DNA from: Bacillota bacterium
GTDB lineage: Bacteria > Bacillota > UBA4882 > UBA8346
Reading direction: 5' to 3'
Assembly (NCBI GenBank): GCA_029974635.1
Contig: JARKQY010000056.1
Coordinates: 18,102-82,101 of the forward strand
Length of the DNA: 64,000 nucleotides
Below the pieces are notes generated by a model. That model saw only the letters and a program-made list of their open reading frames with translations. It was not told where the DNA came from and searched no databases. Positions within the stretch are counted from its first letter, which is position 1. Each line of letters starts with the position of its first letter. Below are positions 17,436 through 27,124 of the stretch, piece after piece. The translations under genes were made by a program, and so were the position numbers.

Positions 17436-18857
17436 CTACACCCTGCATTTCCGCTTCGGCCATAACTTAAGCCGTGCTAATAAGATAGACCCCCATATTT
17501 GTCGGTTAAAAAATAACAACAAAAAAATGGAAGCAGCCATTAACAATGGTGTTTGCCAGTAATGATAATTGTTGAAATACAGCCATAAAAAAATGATTGA
17601 AATAATCGATAATGTTATTAGGTTAAAACGATTTATACGAATAATAAAATATTTTTGGGTTTGTTTCATCCGGATAAGCCATACAATTAAAAAAGCAATC
17701 ATAGTTGAAAGAGACGCCCCCTGAATGCCGATATACGGCACCATCAATATATTTAAAACGATATTAATCACTGCCCCGTAAACTGTAGTATAAAAAGCAC
17801 CTTTGGTCTCTTTGGAACTTAGATAGCCTGTCCCGTAAAATGCACTAAACGACGCAAATACAGCTCCAAAATATAAAAAAGGAACATATTCCCAAGCGTT
17901 AATAAACTTGACATTCACCATAAACGACATGAAATACTTCGTAAAAGCTAATAATACAATGATCGTAGAAAATTCTAATGTCATTAAACGGTTGAACATT
18001 TTAGTATAAAACTGATCCCGGTCATTAGAATCGTACTCGGAGATGGCGCTTTCCTGCCAGGCTGAATAAAACACACTATTGATCATGACAATAATAGCCG
18101 GAAATTTATTAGCGATTGCATAGATTCCATTCGCTTCCGTACCTTTAAAATAATTAAGGATGTATCTGTCCGATACGTTCATAAACCACCAACTTAAAGC
18201 GGTCGGAATTAATGGTAGTGAATAAAAAGTGAGTTCCGCTAAAATTCTTTGATTGCTTTCCTTTATTTTTATATATTTGTAGATTTTTAGCGATTTCTCG
18301 AGATAAACAACCACAGTGATGGCAGCTAAAATACTTGATACTATTAATCCATCAACTCGCAATTTGCATACCGCCACCATTATGATATTGCTGATTAAGG
18401 TAACAAAAGTCATAATTACTCCAGAGACTGCATATCTGCGATTATCCTTCAATCCTCGGACAATCTGCATCCAAACACTGGAGACTAATGAAATATCGAA
18501 TTGAATCAAAATCCAATATTTATATTTTAAGTCAATAATAAAACTTATGACTAAGTAAACTGCATTAGCGATTATCAAGTTCCGCAACACAATAATAACC
18601 GCGTTCGAAATGGTTTTCGTTCTATCTACATCATTCTTAGCATCTAATAGATACCTGTATAAACCATCACACATTTGAAAGGACACCAGCGGTGTAAGAA
18701 ACAGTATTGATGTCATAATAAGATCAAAAAACCCGTAATCATGAGTGGATAAATAAAAAGTATAAAAAGGTAATAAAAGAAAATTTAAAAACTTTGAGCT
18801 GGAATTGCCGACGAAATAGATTATTATATTGTTTATAAGGGTTCTTTCTCTGTTCAT
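17436..18857 (-). CDS. Oligosaccharide flippase (Wzx type)
   Basis: About 473 residues with 12-14 hydrophobic helices in the MATE/MOP fold, starting MNRERTLINNIIIYFVGN, typical of Wzx/RfbX flippases. It would flip the undecaprenyl-linked repeat unit to the periplasmic face for Wzy. I chose the ATG at 18857, five bases after the WbaP stop; the frame extends upstream only inside the WbaP gene. GAGGGG in the WbaP 3' end is the likely, slightly distant ribosome binding site. Confidence 0.85.
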   Translation of the reverse strand: MNRERTLINNIIIYFVGNSSSKFLNFLLLPFYTFYLSTHDYGFFDLIMTSILFLTPLVSFQMCDGLYRYLLDAKNDVDRTKTISNAVIIVLRNLIIANAVYLVISFIIDLKYKYWILIQFDISLVSSVWMQIVRGLKDNRRYAVSGVIMTFVTLISNIIMVAVCKLRVDGLIVSSILAAITVVVYLEKSLKIYKYIKIKESNQRILAELTFYSLPLIPTALSWWFMNVSDRYILNYFKGTEANGIYAIANKFPAIIVMINSVFYSAWQESAISEYDSNDRDQFYTKMFNRLMTLEFSTIIVLLAFTKYFMSFMVNVKFINAWEYVPFLYFGAVFASFSAFYGTGYLSSKETKGAFYTTVYGAVINIVLNILMVPYIGIQGASLSTMIAFLIVWLIRMKQTQKYFIIRINRFNLITLSIISIIFLWLYFNNYHYWQTPLLMAASIFLLLFFNRQIWGSILLARLKLWPKRKCRV

Positions 18858-18862
18858 AACAT

Positions 18863-20407
18863 TTAACAAGCCCCTCTTCTTCGCAGCACCACTTTCACAG
18901 TTTTCATCAACAGGATAAGATCCAACGCCAGCGACCAATTCCGTACATACCAAGCATCCAAAGAAAGACGGCCTTCAAAGGAAATTTCATTCCGGCCCCT
19001 TACTTGCCATAAACCGGTGATTCCGGGCATGGTTTCGCAAATTATATCCTTATAATCGCTCATTTGTTTCTGTTCCCGTAACAAGTAAGGCCGGGGTCCC
19101 ACCAAACTCATGTCGCCTTTGAGCACAGTAAAGATTTGCGGCAGTTCATCCAGGCTAAGCCGGCGCAACCATTTACCCATCCGGGTAACCCGGGGATCAA
19201 AAGCCCGTAGTTTTGCATATTCCTGCCATTCTTCGGCCGCTTCCCGGTTATTGGCCAGAAATTGGTGCAGCAGTTTATCGCCTTCCACATACATGGTCCG
19301 GAACTTGTAACACTTAAATTTCCGGCCATTCTTTCCCAGACGGGCAGCGGCGTGAATTATGGAGCCCGGGGAATCAAGTTTAATTAAGACCGCAATGATC
19401 AGCATCACCGGTCCGGAAATCAATAACACCGCTAACCCGAAGATTAAATCAAATATCCTTTTCAACAACAGATTATGAACGTCCAACAGATTATTGCGGA
19501 CCCGGAGCAGCACCATTTTTTGATAAAAGGAAAAATCGATTTCCAGGTTATTTAACGGCAGACCTTGGAGATCAGGCATTATCGCCACGTTTTTCACCAA
19601 AGGTTTCACTTGATGGATAAGTTTCGTTAATTCGGGAAGTTTGAGTTTCGGTAAGGCAATGACAACTTCGGATACGCCGCTTTGCACGATGGCCTCCTCC
19701 AAATTGTTTAGAGTGCCAATTACCGGATAAGAATGCTTGGCCGTTTGCTCGCCGTTATTTATAATAATTCCGGCAATCTGGTAACCCAAATCCGGGTTGT
19801 GCTGAAAACTACTAGCTAATAGCTCGATTGAATCTTTGGCGCCGATGACAACCACCGGTTGACGCCATAAACCGCAAGCGACTAAAAAGCGTTTTGCAAC
19901 ATAATGACAGGTGATTAGATAAAAATTGATACATAACCAGGCCACTCCCACAAAAATTCGCGAGAGAGATTGGGACGTATCAGTCAAATGTAGAATTCCA
20001 ACCATAAATAATGTGCCAAAAGTGGTTATTCTTAATAATTTTCCAGTGCATTTCCAGAATGACAACCGCCGCTGATAGAGTTTCTCATAGCAAATCATGC
20101 CAATATAAAAAAACGGGATTAGAAAATAAAAGAATTCATAGTTGGCCTCCACAAAAAACCGCCTTAAAAAAGGCCCGGGAGTAACCAGTAAACACGTCCA
20201 AACGGCAGTGTATAGACCTAATAAAACAGCGTTATAATCAACCGTTGATAAAATCAATACGGCCAGGAATTTCCGCAAATATTCCAAAAACCTTGACCGG
20301 GAAACGGAACTAGGCTGTGGGAATCGTTCAATTGGTTTATGCAGCGATATTTGCTCGTCATACTCTGAAACAGATGTAGCTAGAACATTAGAATTCTCCA
20401 CCCACAT
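18863..20407 (-). CDS. Undecaprenyl-phosphate sugar phosphotransferase (WbaP type)
   Basis: The 514-residue protein has an N-terminal four- to five-helix membrane region, a central CoA-binding-like Rossmann domain (VVVIGAKDS about 165) and a C-terminal bacterial sugar transferase domain. That domain carries KRIFDLIFGLAVLLISGP, FKCYKFRTM and LDELPQIFTVLKGDMSLVGP. It starts EPS synthesis by transferring a sugar-phosphate (galactose or glucose 1-phosphate type) to undecaprenyl phosphate. The full length is that of WbaP/WcaJ enzymes. GGAGG precedes the ATG. Confidence 0.9.
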   Translation of the reverse strand: MWVENSNVLATSVSEYDEQISLHKPIERFPQPSSVSRSRFLEYLRKFLAVLILSTVDYNAVLLGLYTAVWTCLLVTPGPFLRRFFVEANYEFFYFLIPFFYIGMICYEKLYQRRLSFWKCTGKLLRITTFGTLFMVGILHLTDTSQSLSRIFVGVAWLCINFYLITCHYVAKRFLVACGLWRQPVVVIGAKDSIELLASSFQHNPDLGYQIAGIIINNGEQTAKHSYPVIGTLNNLEEAIVQSGVSEVVIALPKLKLPELTKLIHQVKPLVKNVAIMPDLQGLPLNNLEIDFSFYQKMVLLRVRNNLLDVHNLLLKRIFDLIFGLAVLLISGPVMLIIAVLIKLDSPGSIIHAAARLGKNGRKFKCYKFRTMYVEGDKLLHQFLANNREAAEEWQEYAKLRAFDPRVTRMGKWLRRLSLDELPQIFTVLKGDMSLVGPRPYLLREQKQMSDYKDIICETMPGITGLWQVRGRNEISFEGRLSLDAWYVRNWSLALDLILLMKTVKVVLRRRGAC

Positions 20408-20488
20408 AAAATCCTCCGTATACTAATATTGAATTCCATCACTTACCCGATAAAAGGATAGATGGTTATTTTTCGATATGCTGCTGTT

Positions 20489-21169
20489 TTAACTGGATTT
20501 TTCATTATCGTAATAATAATGATAATAAGCATAATCACGGGTAATCTCCACCCGGTTAATGATGATCCCCAATAATTTGCCGCGGGCGTTCAAAATCAAT
20601 TCCTGGGCTTGGAGACCTATTTCCGGCTTTACCATACCCCTGGCAATGACCATAATCACACCGTCAACCCGTGAAGCCAATACGCAAGCATCGGTAACCG
20701 CTAAAACCGGCGGTGCATCAAAAATCAAGTAATCATATTGGGATTTCAACGCTAACATGATTTCCATCATCCGCTTCGATCCTAATAATTCCGAAGGGTT
20801 GGGAGGTACCGGACCGCTGGTTAACAGAGATAAATTATTAACTTCCGTTGACTGTACCAATTCCTCCGGAGGGATTTCCTCCACCAAGGCTTGGGTCAAT
20901 CCCCGGTTTTCCTTCCTAAAAATCCGGTATTGCACCGGCTTACGCAAGTCACAATCCAGGATAAGCACCCGTTTCCCCGACTGCGCCATAGCGACGGCCG
21001 TATTGGCGGCGGAGGTGGATTTCCCCTCACCGGGGCCCGCACTGGTAAATAGTAAGGTTTTTAAGTCACCGTCAATTTTGGAATACTGAATATTGGTGCG
21101 CAAAGTACGGTAAGCCTCAGCGACTGGCGACTTGATATTCTCATGAATAATTAAGCGATACTCTTTCAT
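20489..21169 (-). CDS. BY-kinase, CpsD/CapB family
   Basis: The 226-residue bacterial tyrosine kinase has Walker A GPGEGKST (45-52), Walker A' LILDCDLRKP (about 69-78) and Walker B YLIFDAPP. It ends with a tyrosine cluster (DYAYYHYYYD, about 212-221) that is the autophosphorylation site. It works with the Wzz-type partner encoded just upstream to control EPS chain length and export, and is switched off by the CpsB phosphatase. Separate kinase and membrane subunits are the Bacillota arrangement, here combined with an outer-membrane exporter. Confidence 0.92.
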   Translation of the reverse strand: MKEYRLIIHENIKSPVAEAYRTLRTNIQYSKIDGDLKTLLFTSAGPGEGKSTSAANTAVAMAQSGKRVLILDCDLRKPVQYRIFRKENRGLTQALVEEIPPEELVQSTEVNNLSLLTSGPVPPNPSELLGSKRMMEIMLALKSQYDYLIFDAPPVLAVTDACVLASRVDGVIMVIARGMVKPEIGLQAQELILNARGKLLGIIINRVEITRDYAYYHYYYDNEKSS

Positions 21170-21268
21170 TGATATACCTCAGTTATATTATCCTTTTCGA
21201 TTCCATTTTTGACAAAATCATATCCTTCCATACCTTGGGGAACACAGTGTTATTCCTACCAAACCCGG

Positions 21269-22723
21269 CTATTTAACCCGTCTGATAATTTGATGATTCA
21301 CCGCCAATTTCGCATCTTCAAATTCAGGGATATTTCCTAAAACCGGCACTCCGAGGTAGTGTCTGACATCGTCGGGGGTATCAATTGACTTATTAAGATA
21401 TTCCAAAAGAAAAACCAGCCCGGTTCCGGCGAATAATCCCAATAAGGAACCGATTATGATATTCAAACTCTTTTTAGGCTCAATAGGTTTTTCAGGTGCT
21501 ACCGCCTTGTCGATAATTTGTAAATCCATGGGTTGCATCATTTCGGCTATCTTGGCTTCCTCGAAACGTTTCGCCAACATAATGTATATCTCTTGCGCCA
21601 CGGAGGCATCCCTCATCAACCGGGTCAGTCCTTGCTCCTTGGCTGGCAACTTCAAGATCTCCATTTCATAGGCAGCCTGAATTTTGCCAATGGACTCAGC
21701 TTGGGCTTGAGCCGCTTTTATTTCCGCTTCCGATTGAAACTTGGTGAGTAGCATATTTTGATGAATGGGGTTTAAAGATGGCGCCTCGTCGTTAATCACC
21801 CGGCTAATCTCGGTATTCAGTTTACTCTTGGTCTCTTCAATTTGAGCGCGGGTTGCCAAGACTTCGGGATGTTTGGCGGTATACTTCTCCAATAAACCGG
21901 TGAGATTGATCTCCAAGTCGGCAAGCTTGATGTTATATTGCTGAATTAGGGGGCTATCCGCCACCAATGATTTATTTTCGTGGAATAATTGGGTTTCAAC
22001 ACTATTTAATGTTGCCTGGGCCGTTGCAATATTTAACTTATTTTCCGCGTCCAACCGGTCTATCTGGGCAAATCGCTCAACCAGCCCTTTGATCTCTTCA
22101 GCCGGCATTAAAATCTTTTGACTTTGTTTATAATCTTGCAGCTCTTGCTCGGTTTTTAACAGATGTTTTTGAGAGTCCTGAAATCGTGCCCCGATGAAAT
22201 CGCATAATGCAACTTGTTCGGAACGTTCCAAGCGGCTTAATCGTTCTAAAAATTCCTGCACCAAAGCATTGGTGACTGTTTTGGCTTCCACGGCGGATTT
22301 AGCTCTCACCATCACCTCTAAAATCTGGGTATTCTTTACCGGTTGGACATCAATGCGTTTTATCATCTCTTCATATGTAGTTGTAGGTGCCTTGCGACTC
22401 CCTGCCGAAATCTTCGGGATCACCGCTTCAATCACCGTACGGCTTTTTAAAATCTCCGCGTATGTGGCCATCAGTTGATCCATATAAGTGGTACTTGCCA
22501 ATGGAATATTTGAAAACAATGAATCCGCCAAGCCGCCTCGTGGTTCTTTGATCCGCAGCATGGCAACCGCCTGGTAGGTGGGGGGCACCAAAAAACTGAT
22601 AATACCGGCTGATATGGCAGTAAACAGTGTCATACCAAGAATCAGCAAATATCTCTTTTTCAAAATCCCGAAAATATCGGTCAAATCAAATTTGATTTCA
22701 TCATTATCGGTTTCCGTTCTCAA
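21269..22723 (-). CDS. Wzz/GumC-type chain-length determinant
   Basis: The 484-residue polysaccharide copolymerase has membrane helices at about 28-50 and 420-440, a long coiled-coil periplasmic part (about 150-390) and the proline-rich APEKPIEPKKS before the second helix. The long periplasmic domain resembles GumC/Wzc, suited to contact an outer-membrane Wza partner. There is no fused kinase; CpsD is the next gene. The start is TTG with GGAG upstream. Confidence 0.88.
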   Translation of the reverse strand: MRTETDNDEIKFDLTDIFGILKKRYLLILGMTLFTAISAGIISFLVPPTYQAVAMLRIKEPRGGLADSLFSNIPLASTTYMDQLMATYAEILKSRTVIEAVIPKISAGSRKAPTTTYEEMIKRIDVQPVKNTQILEVMVRAKSAVEAKTVTNALVQEFLERLSRLERSEQVALCDFIGARFQDSQKHLLKTEQELQDYKQSQKILMPAEEIKGLVERFAQIDRLDAENKLNIATAQATLNSVETQLFHENKSLVADSPLIQQYNIKLADLEINLTGLLEKYTAKHPEVLATRAQIEETKSKLNTEISRVINDEAPSLNPIHQNMLLTKFQSEAEIKAAQAQAESIGKIQAAYEMEILKLPAKEQGLTRLMRDASVAQEIYIMLAKRFEEAKIAEMMQPMDLQIIDKAVAPEKPIEPKKSLNIIIGSLLGLFAGTGLVFLLEYLNKSIDTPDDVRHYLGVPVLGNIPEFEDAKLAVNHQIIRRVK

Positions 22724-22772
22724 AATCTCTAGACTCCTTATCTACAAGTAATACATTTATATACCGCGTAAA

Positions 22773-23399
22773 TCATTCCAATATCTCATGGATATTGTAT
22801 ATTCCGTTTATAATAGGAAGAATATCCCGCACAAAACTCATTCCGTTTTTGGCTAAATAAACTACATCGCCATCCGCCAACTCGTAATTTTGCGAAAGAT
22901 CCCCTTTCTTTAAAATATTGTTTAAATTGACTTGTACATACTCATTTGTTGTTTTACGAACTACATAAACGGATTTTTTCGAAGCGTAGACTGTATAACC
23001 GCCGGCCAATGAAACGGCGTCAAGCAAGTTATGCTGTTTATCAATCTCATACATTCCGGGCCGCGCTACTTCTCCTAAAACATAAACCCGAATGGTATGA
23101 AATTTAACTACATTTACTGTAACTTGGGGATCTTTAACGTATTCCAGCAATACCCGGGTAAGTTTGGCGCTTAGATCGGACGGCGTTAATCCGGCCGCTT
23201 GAATCTCGCCCGCCAACGGAAATGCTAGCTTTCCATCAGGACGTATCATTAACGACTTGACTTGAAGCTCTGCATATCCGTATACTTGAATATCCAATAT
23301 ATCACCCGGGGCTAATTGATAGTCCGCGGCGAACCCTGTTGCCGTAAAAAATGAACCGAAGAAAATAAGGCAAAATATTAGTATGCTTCTACTTGACAT
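22773..23399 (-). CDS. Polysaccharide export protein, Wza/SLBB family
   Basis: About 208 residues. A signal peptide (ILIFCLIFFGSFFTATGFA) is followed by the poly-export domain (YQLAPGDILDIQVYG ... LMIRPDGKLAFPLAGEIQAAG) and one SLBB domain (VYVLGEVARPGMYEI ... LLDAVSLAGGY). It forms or contacts the outer-membrane EPS channel. It is shorter than E. coli Wza (about 380), with one SLBB repeat and no lipobox Cys visible. The start at 23399 follows GGAGGT. First gene of the main EPS transcript. Confidence 0.9.
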   Translation of the reverse strand: MSSRSILIFCLIFFGSFFTATGFAADYQLAPGDILDIQVYGYAELQVKSLMIRPDGKLAFPLAGEIQAAGLTPSDLSAKLTRVLLEYVKDPQVTVNVVKFHTIRVYVLGEVARPGMYEIDKQHNLLDAVSLAGGYTVYASKKSVYVVRKTTNEYVQVNLNNILKKGDLSQNYELADGDVVYLAKNGMSFVRDILPIINGIYNIHEILE

Positions 23400-23661
23400 T
23401 TCACTAACCTCCGGTGCTTGCATCGACAACAAGTTCTATCATATATACATATATAATTTTTTGAACGCCTTGGCTTTTAAGCCTAGGATACCGCTTATTA
23501 TTTAAAATATCGAGGGATAGTCTCGGTTCACGTTCAAACACAATAAATGGTACCATACTTTTCTTTAAAGGAATGTCGAATTTTACCAGTAGAATGGAAA
23601 AAAATATCTAAACCGGTTACAATCAAGATTCATAAGGTTTTTACCGCAAAATCAATGATAT

Positions 23662-23690
23662 CTATTACGAATTTTAATGGTCCTTGTCAA
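23662..23690 (-). promoter_or_regulatory. Candidate promoter of the EPS operon
   Basis: The minus strand carries a consensus -35 TTGACA (23685-23690), 17 bp and then TAATAG (23662-23667). It would give a leader of about 255 nt before the Wza gene. The leader contains the palindrome GGCTTTTAAGCC with flanking CCT/AGG and a CGAG/CTCG hairpin, so post-initiation control is possible. The -10 match is only partial. Confidence 0.45.
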
Positions 23691-23883
23691 GTATTAAACG
23701 ATTTTCTCAGTAAACATACCTAAACTTAAAAGATATTTTCAGATTGGCTCTCTTTTTCTAACCCCAATCATTAAATATTCGAATTACTAAATAACAATGG
23801 CTTAATTTGGGTTGCCCTGATTATTGCATCAACAATCTTCACAAAAAGAGCCATAACAACAGAGCGATAGCTCAAAACGGGTA

Positions 23884-23917
23884 TAAAAAAAGCACCATGA
23901 TATTTATACCTGGCGCT
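23884..23917 (-). terminator. Rho-independent terminator after cpsB-like gene
   Basis: On the minus strand AGCGCC pairs with GGTGCT across a 15-nt AT-rich loop and is followed by seven T residues. It lies about 105 bp past the CpsB stop codon and upstream of the EPS promoter, so the phosphatase gene appears to form a separate transcript. Confidence 0.6.
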
Positions 23918-24022
23918 TGAAATATTCAATCATGCATCCTCGCTTTCCAAAAGACCCGACGGCGGGGCATGATATATTATTAAATCGTAACCGGACTTCT
24001 GAAAGTATGATGGTTTTTCTTG

Positions 24023-24787
24023 CTACCTCACCAGCCTTTTCCGTTGATCCATTTTATTTACTTCGGGTATATTCAAAGATTGATTCAGAATTACCGCAGC
24101 GGGATTTTCCAACAATAGTTTCCTTTCCGTTTTTTCCCCAACCAATTCCCGGATTCTTTCCGCCGCTTCATTCAGTTTTGGCCGTCTGGACAAGATTCCA
24201 TGAGCATCGGAACCAATAAAATGAACCAGCCGGTTCAACAGGAATAACTCCGCCAAAGCAGCTGCTTGCTCACCCATTTTACCGGCGAGACTGGCACCGT
24301 TGATCTGAGTCAATATTCCCCGGCGAATCCAATCCAGTAATATTTGGGGAGTCCGGGCCAAAACCGGATGCCGTTCCGGATGCGCCAAGATCGGAATAAT
24401 TCCCCGGGATTGCAGCCGGAATAAAAAATCATCCACAAAACCGGGAATCTCCATCACCGGCAATTCAACCAACATATACTTGCCGCCATTGATACAATAA
24501 GGGCCCGGAATGGTAATCCTTTTTAAAAGCTCCATATTCACCGCCACTTCCGCTCCGGGGCAGATCCGTAAATCAAGCCCAAGCTCTCCGGCCGCATTTC
24601 GCAATCGTTGACAACCGGCCAATATCTCTTCCCAATCAGGTAAAAAATCACCTTCAATCACATGGGGTGTGGCTACGATTACGGTTGTGCCGTGTTCTTG
24701 CGCCATACTCAACATTTGTAACGCGGTATCGAGATCAGCCGGTCCATCATCGAGACCGGGAAGGATATGACAGTGAAGATCGAACAT
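24023..24787 (-). CDS. CpsB/CapC-type tyrosine phosphatase (PHP fold)
   Basis: About 254 residues of the manganese-dependent PHP phosphatase family: MFDLHCHILPGLDDGP at the start, ILAHPERHPVL in the middle and FIGSDAHG near 205. It dephosphorylates the CpsD tyrosine kinase and so tunes EPS production. The ATG at 24787 is chosen because AAGGAGAT lies 5 bp before it and the LHCHILPGLDDG metal motif begins directly after it. It sits 600 bp upstream of the other EPS genes with its own terminator, and diverges from spoIIP. Confidence 0.9.
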   Translation of the reverse strand: MFDLHCHILPGLDDGPADLDTALQMLSMAQEHGTTVIVATPHVIEGDFLPDWEEILAGCQRLRNAAGELGLDLRICPGAEVAVNMELLKRITIPGPYCINGGKYMLVELPVMEIPGFVDDFLFRLQSRGIIPILAHPERHPVLARTPQILLDWIRRGILTQINGASLAGKMGEQAAALAELFLLNRLVHFIGSDAHGILSRRPKLNEAAERIRELVGEKTERKLLLENPAAVILNQSLNIPEVNKMDQRKRLVR

Positions 24788-24987
24788 GATTATCTCCTTG
24801 TATGTCAAGTTCTTCAACCTTCATTAGAAATACCAGTTGTAACCAATTATTAATTCGTTTATATGTCGAAAAACCCTTCCTTTTCCAATTTCTCCAGGTG
24901 AATTTTCCCCATCCAATACCAATGTAAGTACTTGTGAAGTATAAAAGTCAATTTTCAAACATAAATTTTTGTGGCGGGGTGATTTTT

Positions 24988-26142
24988 ATGAGCACCAAGA
25001 TAACAAAACGGACCTCAATAAACGAAATTATAACTTATTCGCTAATTATTTTAGCGGGAATTTTTTTAGTAGCGCTTGGAATACTCTCTACGCATATATT
25101 GTTAAATGTAAAACGAAATATTACCTATAATTCCATTAGGCAGATTAACGGCGTCGTGCATCTTGATACTGCAACCAGTAAGTTTATTTTAAAAAAAGGG
25201 CTGCCATTGTTGGAAAAAACCATTGATGAAGATGACCCGGTAACACTCTTCCAAATAAATTGGAGTAAGATATATTGGCGCTTGGCGGCCAATATTAAGA
25301 GCGCGTACCCGCTGGAAATTATCCGGTCACAAATCCCATTATTGGCATTAACCAAGACCCAACCCAAGTTAATAATAAACCCGGTTAAAAATTTACCACC
25401 CGTCATCCAACCGTCACAATTACCCGAAACTCCATCATCGCCTGATATTATACTCCCCAAATTAACCGAGGATCCGGTAGCATTAATTTATCATACGCAT
25501 GCCACTGAATCCTATATTCCCACCAGCGGTAAAGCTCATCTTAACAATCAATTGGGTGATGTGGTAAAGGTCGGAAGTTATTTACAGCAAATACTGGAGG
25601 AGAAATTTAAGTTGAAATGCATCCAGTCAAAGACAATTCATGACAAGATTCCGTTTCGGGAATCCTATAATCGCTCTCATATGACCGTATTAAATCATCT
25701 TCAAAAATATCCGGCTACTAAAATACTGATTGATCTTCACCGGGATGCGACACCGGGTTTACCGAACAATTGTATTATAAATGGGACTAAATGCGCCACC
25801 ATTTCATTTGTTGTCGGTAGTGACAAAATGGGACTACCTCATCCTCGTTGGAAAGAAAACTATGAGTTTGTCAAGAAGCTAAATGACAATATAGATCTGT
25901 ATTACCCGGGTTTAAGCAATGGAATAATTATATCGGATGCCCGCTATAATCAACACATGCATACCCGTGCCGTATTAGTAGAGTTTGGTAACCAATTTTC
26001 CACATTAGAAGACGCATATAACGCTGTTGATTATTTTGCGGAAGTATTAGCGTATACATTAAATAGCGATACTACGCCGGGACAAACCACAATAAAAGAC
26101 AGTTCCACGGGTGTTGACAGCACCGCTGATACCGCCGACTAG
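24988..26142 (+). CDS. spoIIP: Stage II sporulation protein P
   Basis: The 384-residue protein has one N-terminal membrane helix (about 14-36), a linker rich in Pro, and a C-terminal amidase/endopeptidase domain: ALIYHTHATESYIP, ILIDLHRDATPG and RAVLVEFGNQFSTLEDA. SpoIIP cuts peptidoglycan with SpoIID and SpoIIM so that the mother-cell membrane can engulf the forespore. Its presence argues the organism makes endospores. The ATG at 24988 follows GGCGGGGTG at 6 bp. It stands alone with no gpr gene beside it, unlike in Bacillus. Confidence 0.9.
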   Translation: MSTKITKRTSINEIITYSLIILAGIFLVALGILSTHILLNVKRNITYNSIRQINGVVHLDTATSKFILKKGLPLLEKTIDEDDPVTLFQINWSKIYWRLAANIKSAYPLEIIRSQIPLLALTKTQPKLIINPVKNLPPVIQPSQLPETPSSPDIILPKLTEDPVALIYHTHATESYIPTSGKAHLNNQLGDVVKVGSYLQQILEEKFKLKCIQSKTIHDKIPFRESYNRSHMTVLNHLQKYPATKILIDLHRDATPGLPNNCIINGTKCATISFVVGSDKMGLPHPRWKENYEFVKKLNDNIDLYYPGLSNGIIISDARYNQHMHTRAVLVEFGNQFSTLEDAYNAVDYFAEVLAYTLNSDTTPGQTTIKDSSTGVDSTADTAD

Positions 26143-26279
26143 AGAAGTGCGAAAAATATTCGCTTGCAGCCACTGGCTCCCGCTCGCATGCCAGCCCACC
26201 CGGCCAGCAGCGATGGAACCGCTTACAGCATTAAGCCGGTAATATACGTCCCGATTAGAACGCCCAGGTGGGCTCCAAA

Positions 26280-27107
26280 TTAGCGATTTTCTGAGCTTGA
26301 TAGAGCCTCCCGCGAATTCGAAAGAAACTCGTAAATCTCTTGGTTGACTGCGCCCGGATTATTCTGGTTAGCGTTATGCCCGGCGTTTTCGATCATGCGC
26401 AGCGTGCAGTTGGGATCACTTTCAGCCCAGGAAGCCGCGATTCTCCGTATATTCCCGGAGCGGTCGTCCGCTCCGCAGAGAAGCAGCACGGGCTTTGGAA
26501 AGCGGTATGCTTCATCCTCACGCAGACATGTCATGAGGGACATCATCACCGCAATGAAATCCGTCTTCTTCATTTGTGAGAAGAAACCACGCACGTACTC
26601 CTTTACAGCTTCGGTGTTGCCGCACGCGTCAGCGCTTTGACGTATCAAGGTTTTCCACGGATAGCAATAAAAAATAGGCTTTGTCAGTTTCAATACCAGC
26701 TTCGCTACTGGGACAGCCTGCCGGTATTCCGGGTACAATCCATTAATACGAGCTTTGAAACCAGTTCCGGCTTTCGATATAAGATTTCCTGCGCAAGATT
26801 GCCTCCCATGGATTGACCGATGAGTACCGCATCGGAAATCTGATGCCTTTCGCAGAGCCTGAAAAAATCGTCAAGCATCTCGTCGAACCGCAACTTCTTT
26901 CCGGAAGCGAGCCTTGACAGGCCGTGGCCGCGCGTCCCACAGCAGCAGATTGAAGGAGTCGTCGAAAATTGGTAGCTGCGGTTCAAACATCCTGTGATCG
27001 CAGCCCGCGCCATGCAGGAAAACGACATAATCCGGTCCATTGCCCGGCCTGTGCCAATAGTGTATATCACAGCCTTCGTTTTGGAAGGTCTGGTGCTGTA
27101 AATCCAT
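26280..27107 (-). pseudogene. Alpha/beta hydrolase, frameshifted
   Basis: Three overlapping frames together give one alpha/beta hydrolase of about 275 residues: oxyanion region VVFLHGAGCDHRMFE, nucleophile elbow LIGQSMGGN, catalytic ENAGHNANQ. The frame breaks near 26930, where LLLWDAR should continue as GHGLSRL; a loss of two bases in a short CG run explains it. It breaks again near 26705, after LVLMDCTRNTGRLS. With two shifts the gene is probably dead unless these are sequencing errors. It begins 4 bp from the GNAT stop, so it was the second gene of an operon. Confidence 0.8.
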
Positions 27108-27124
27108 AACCGTACCTCCACCGA

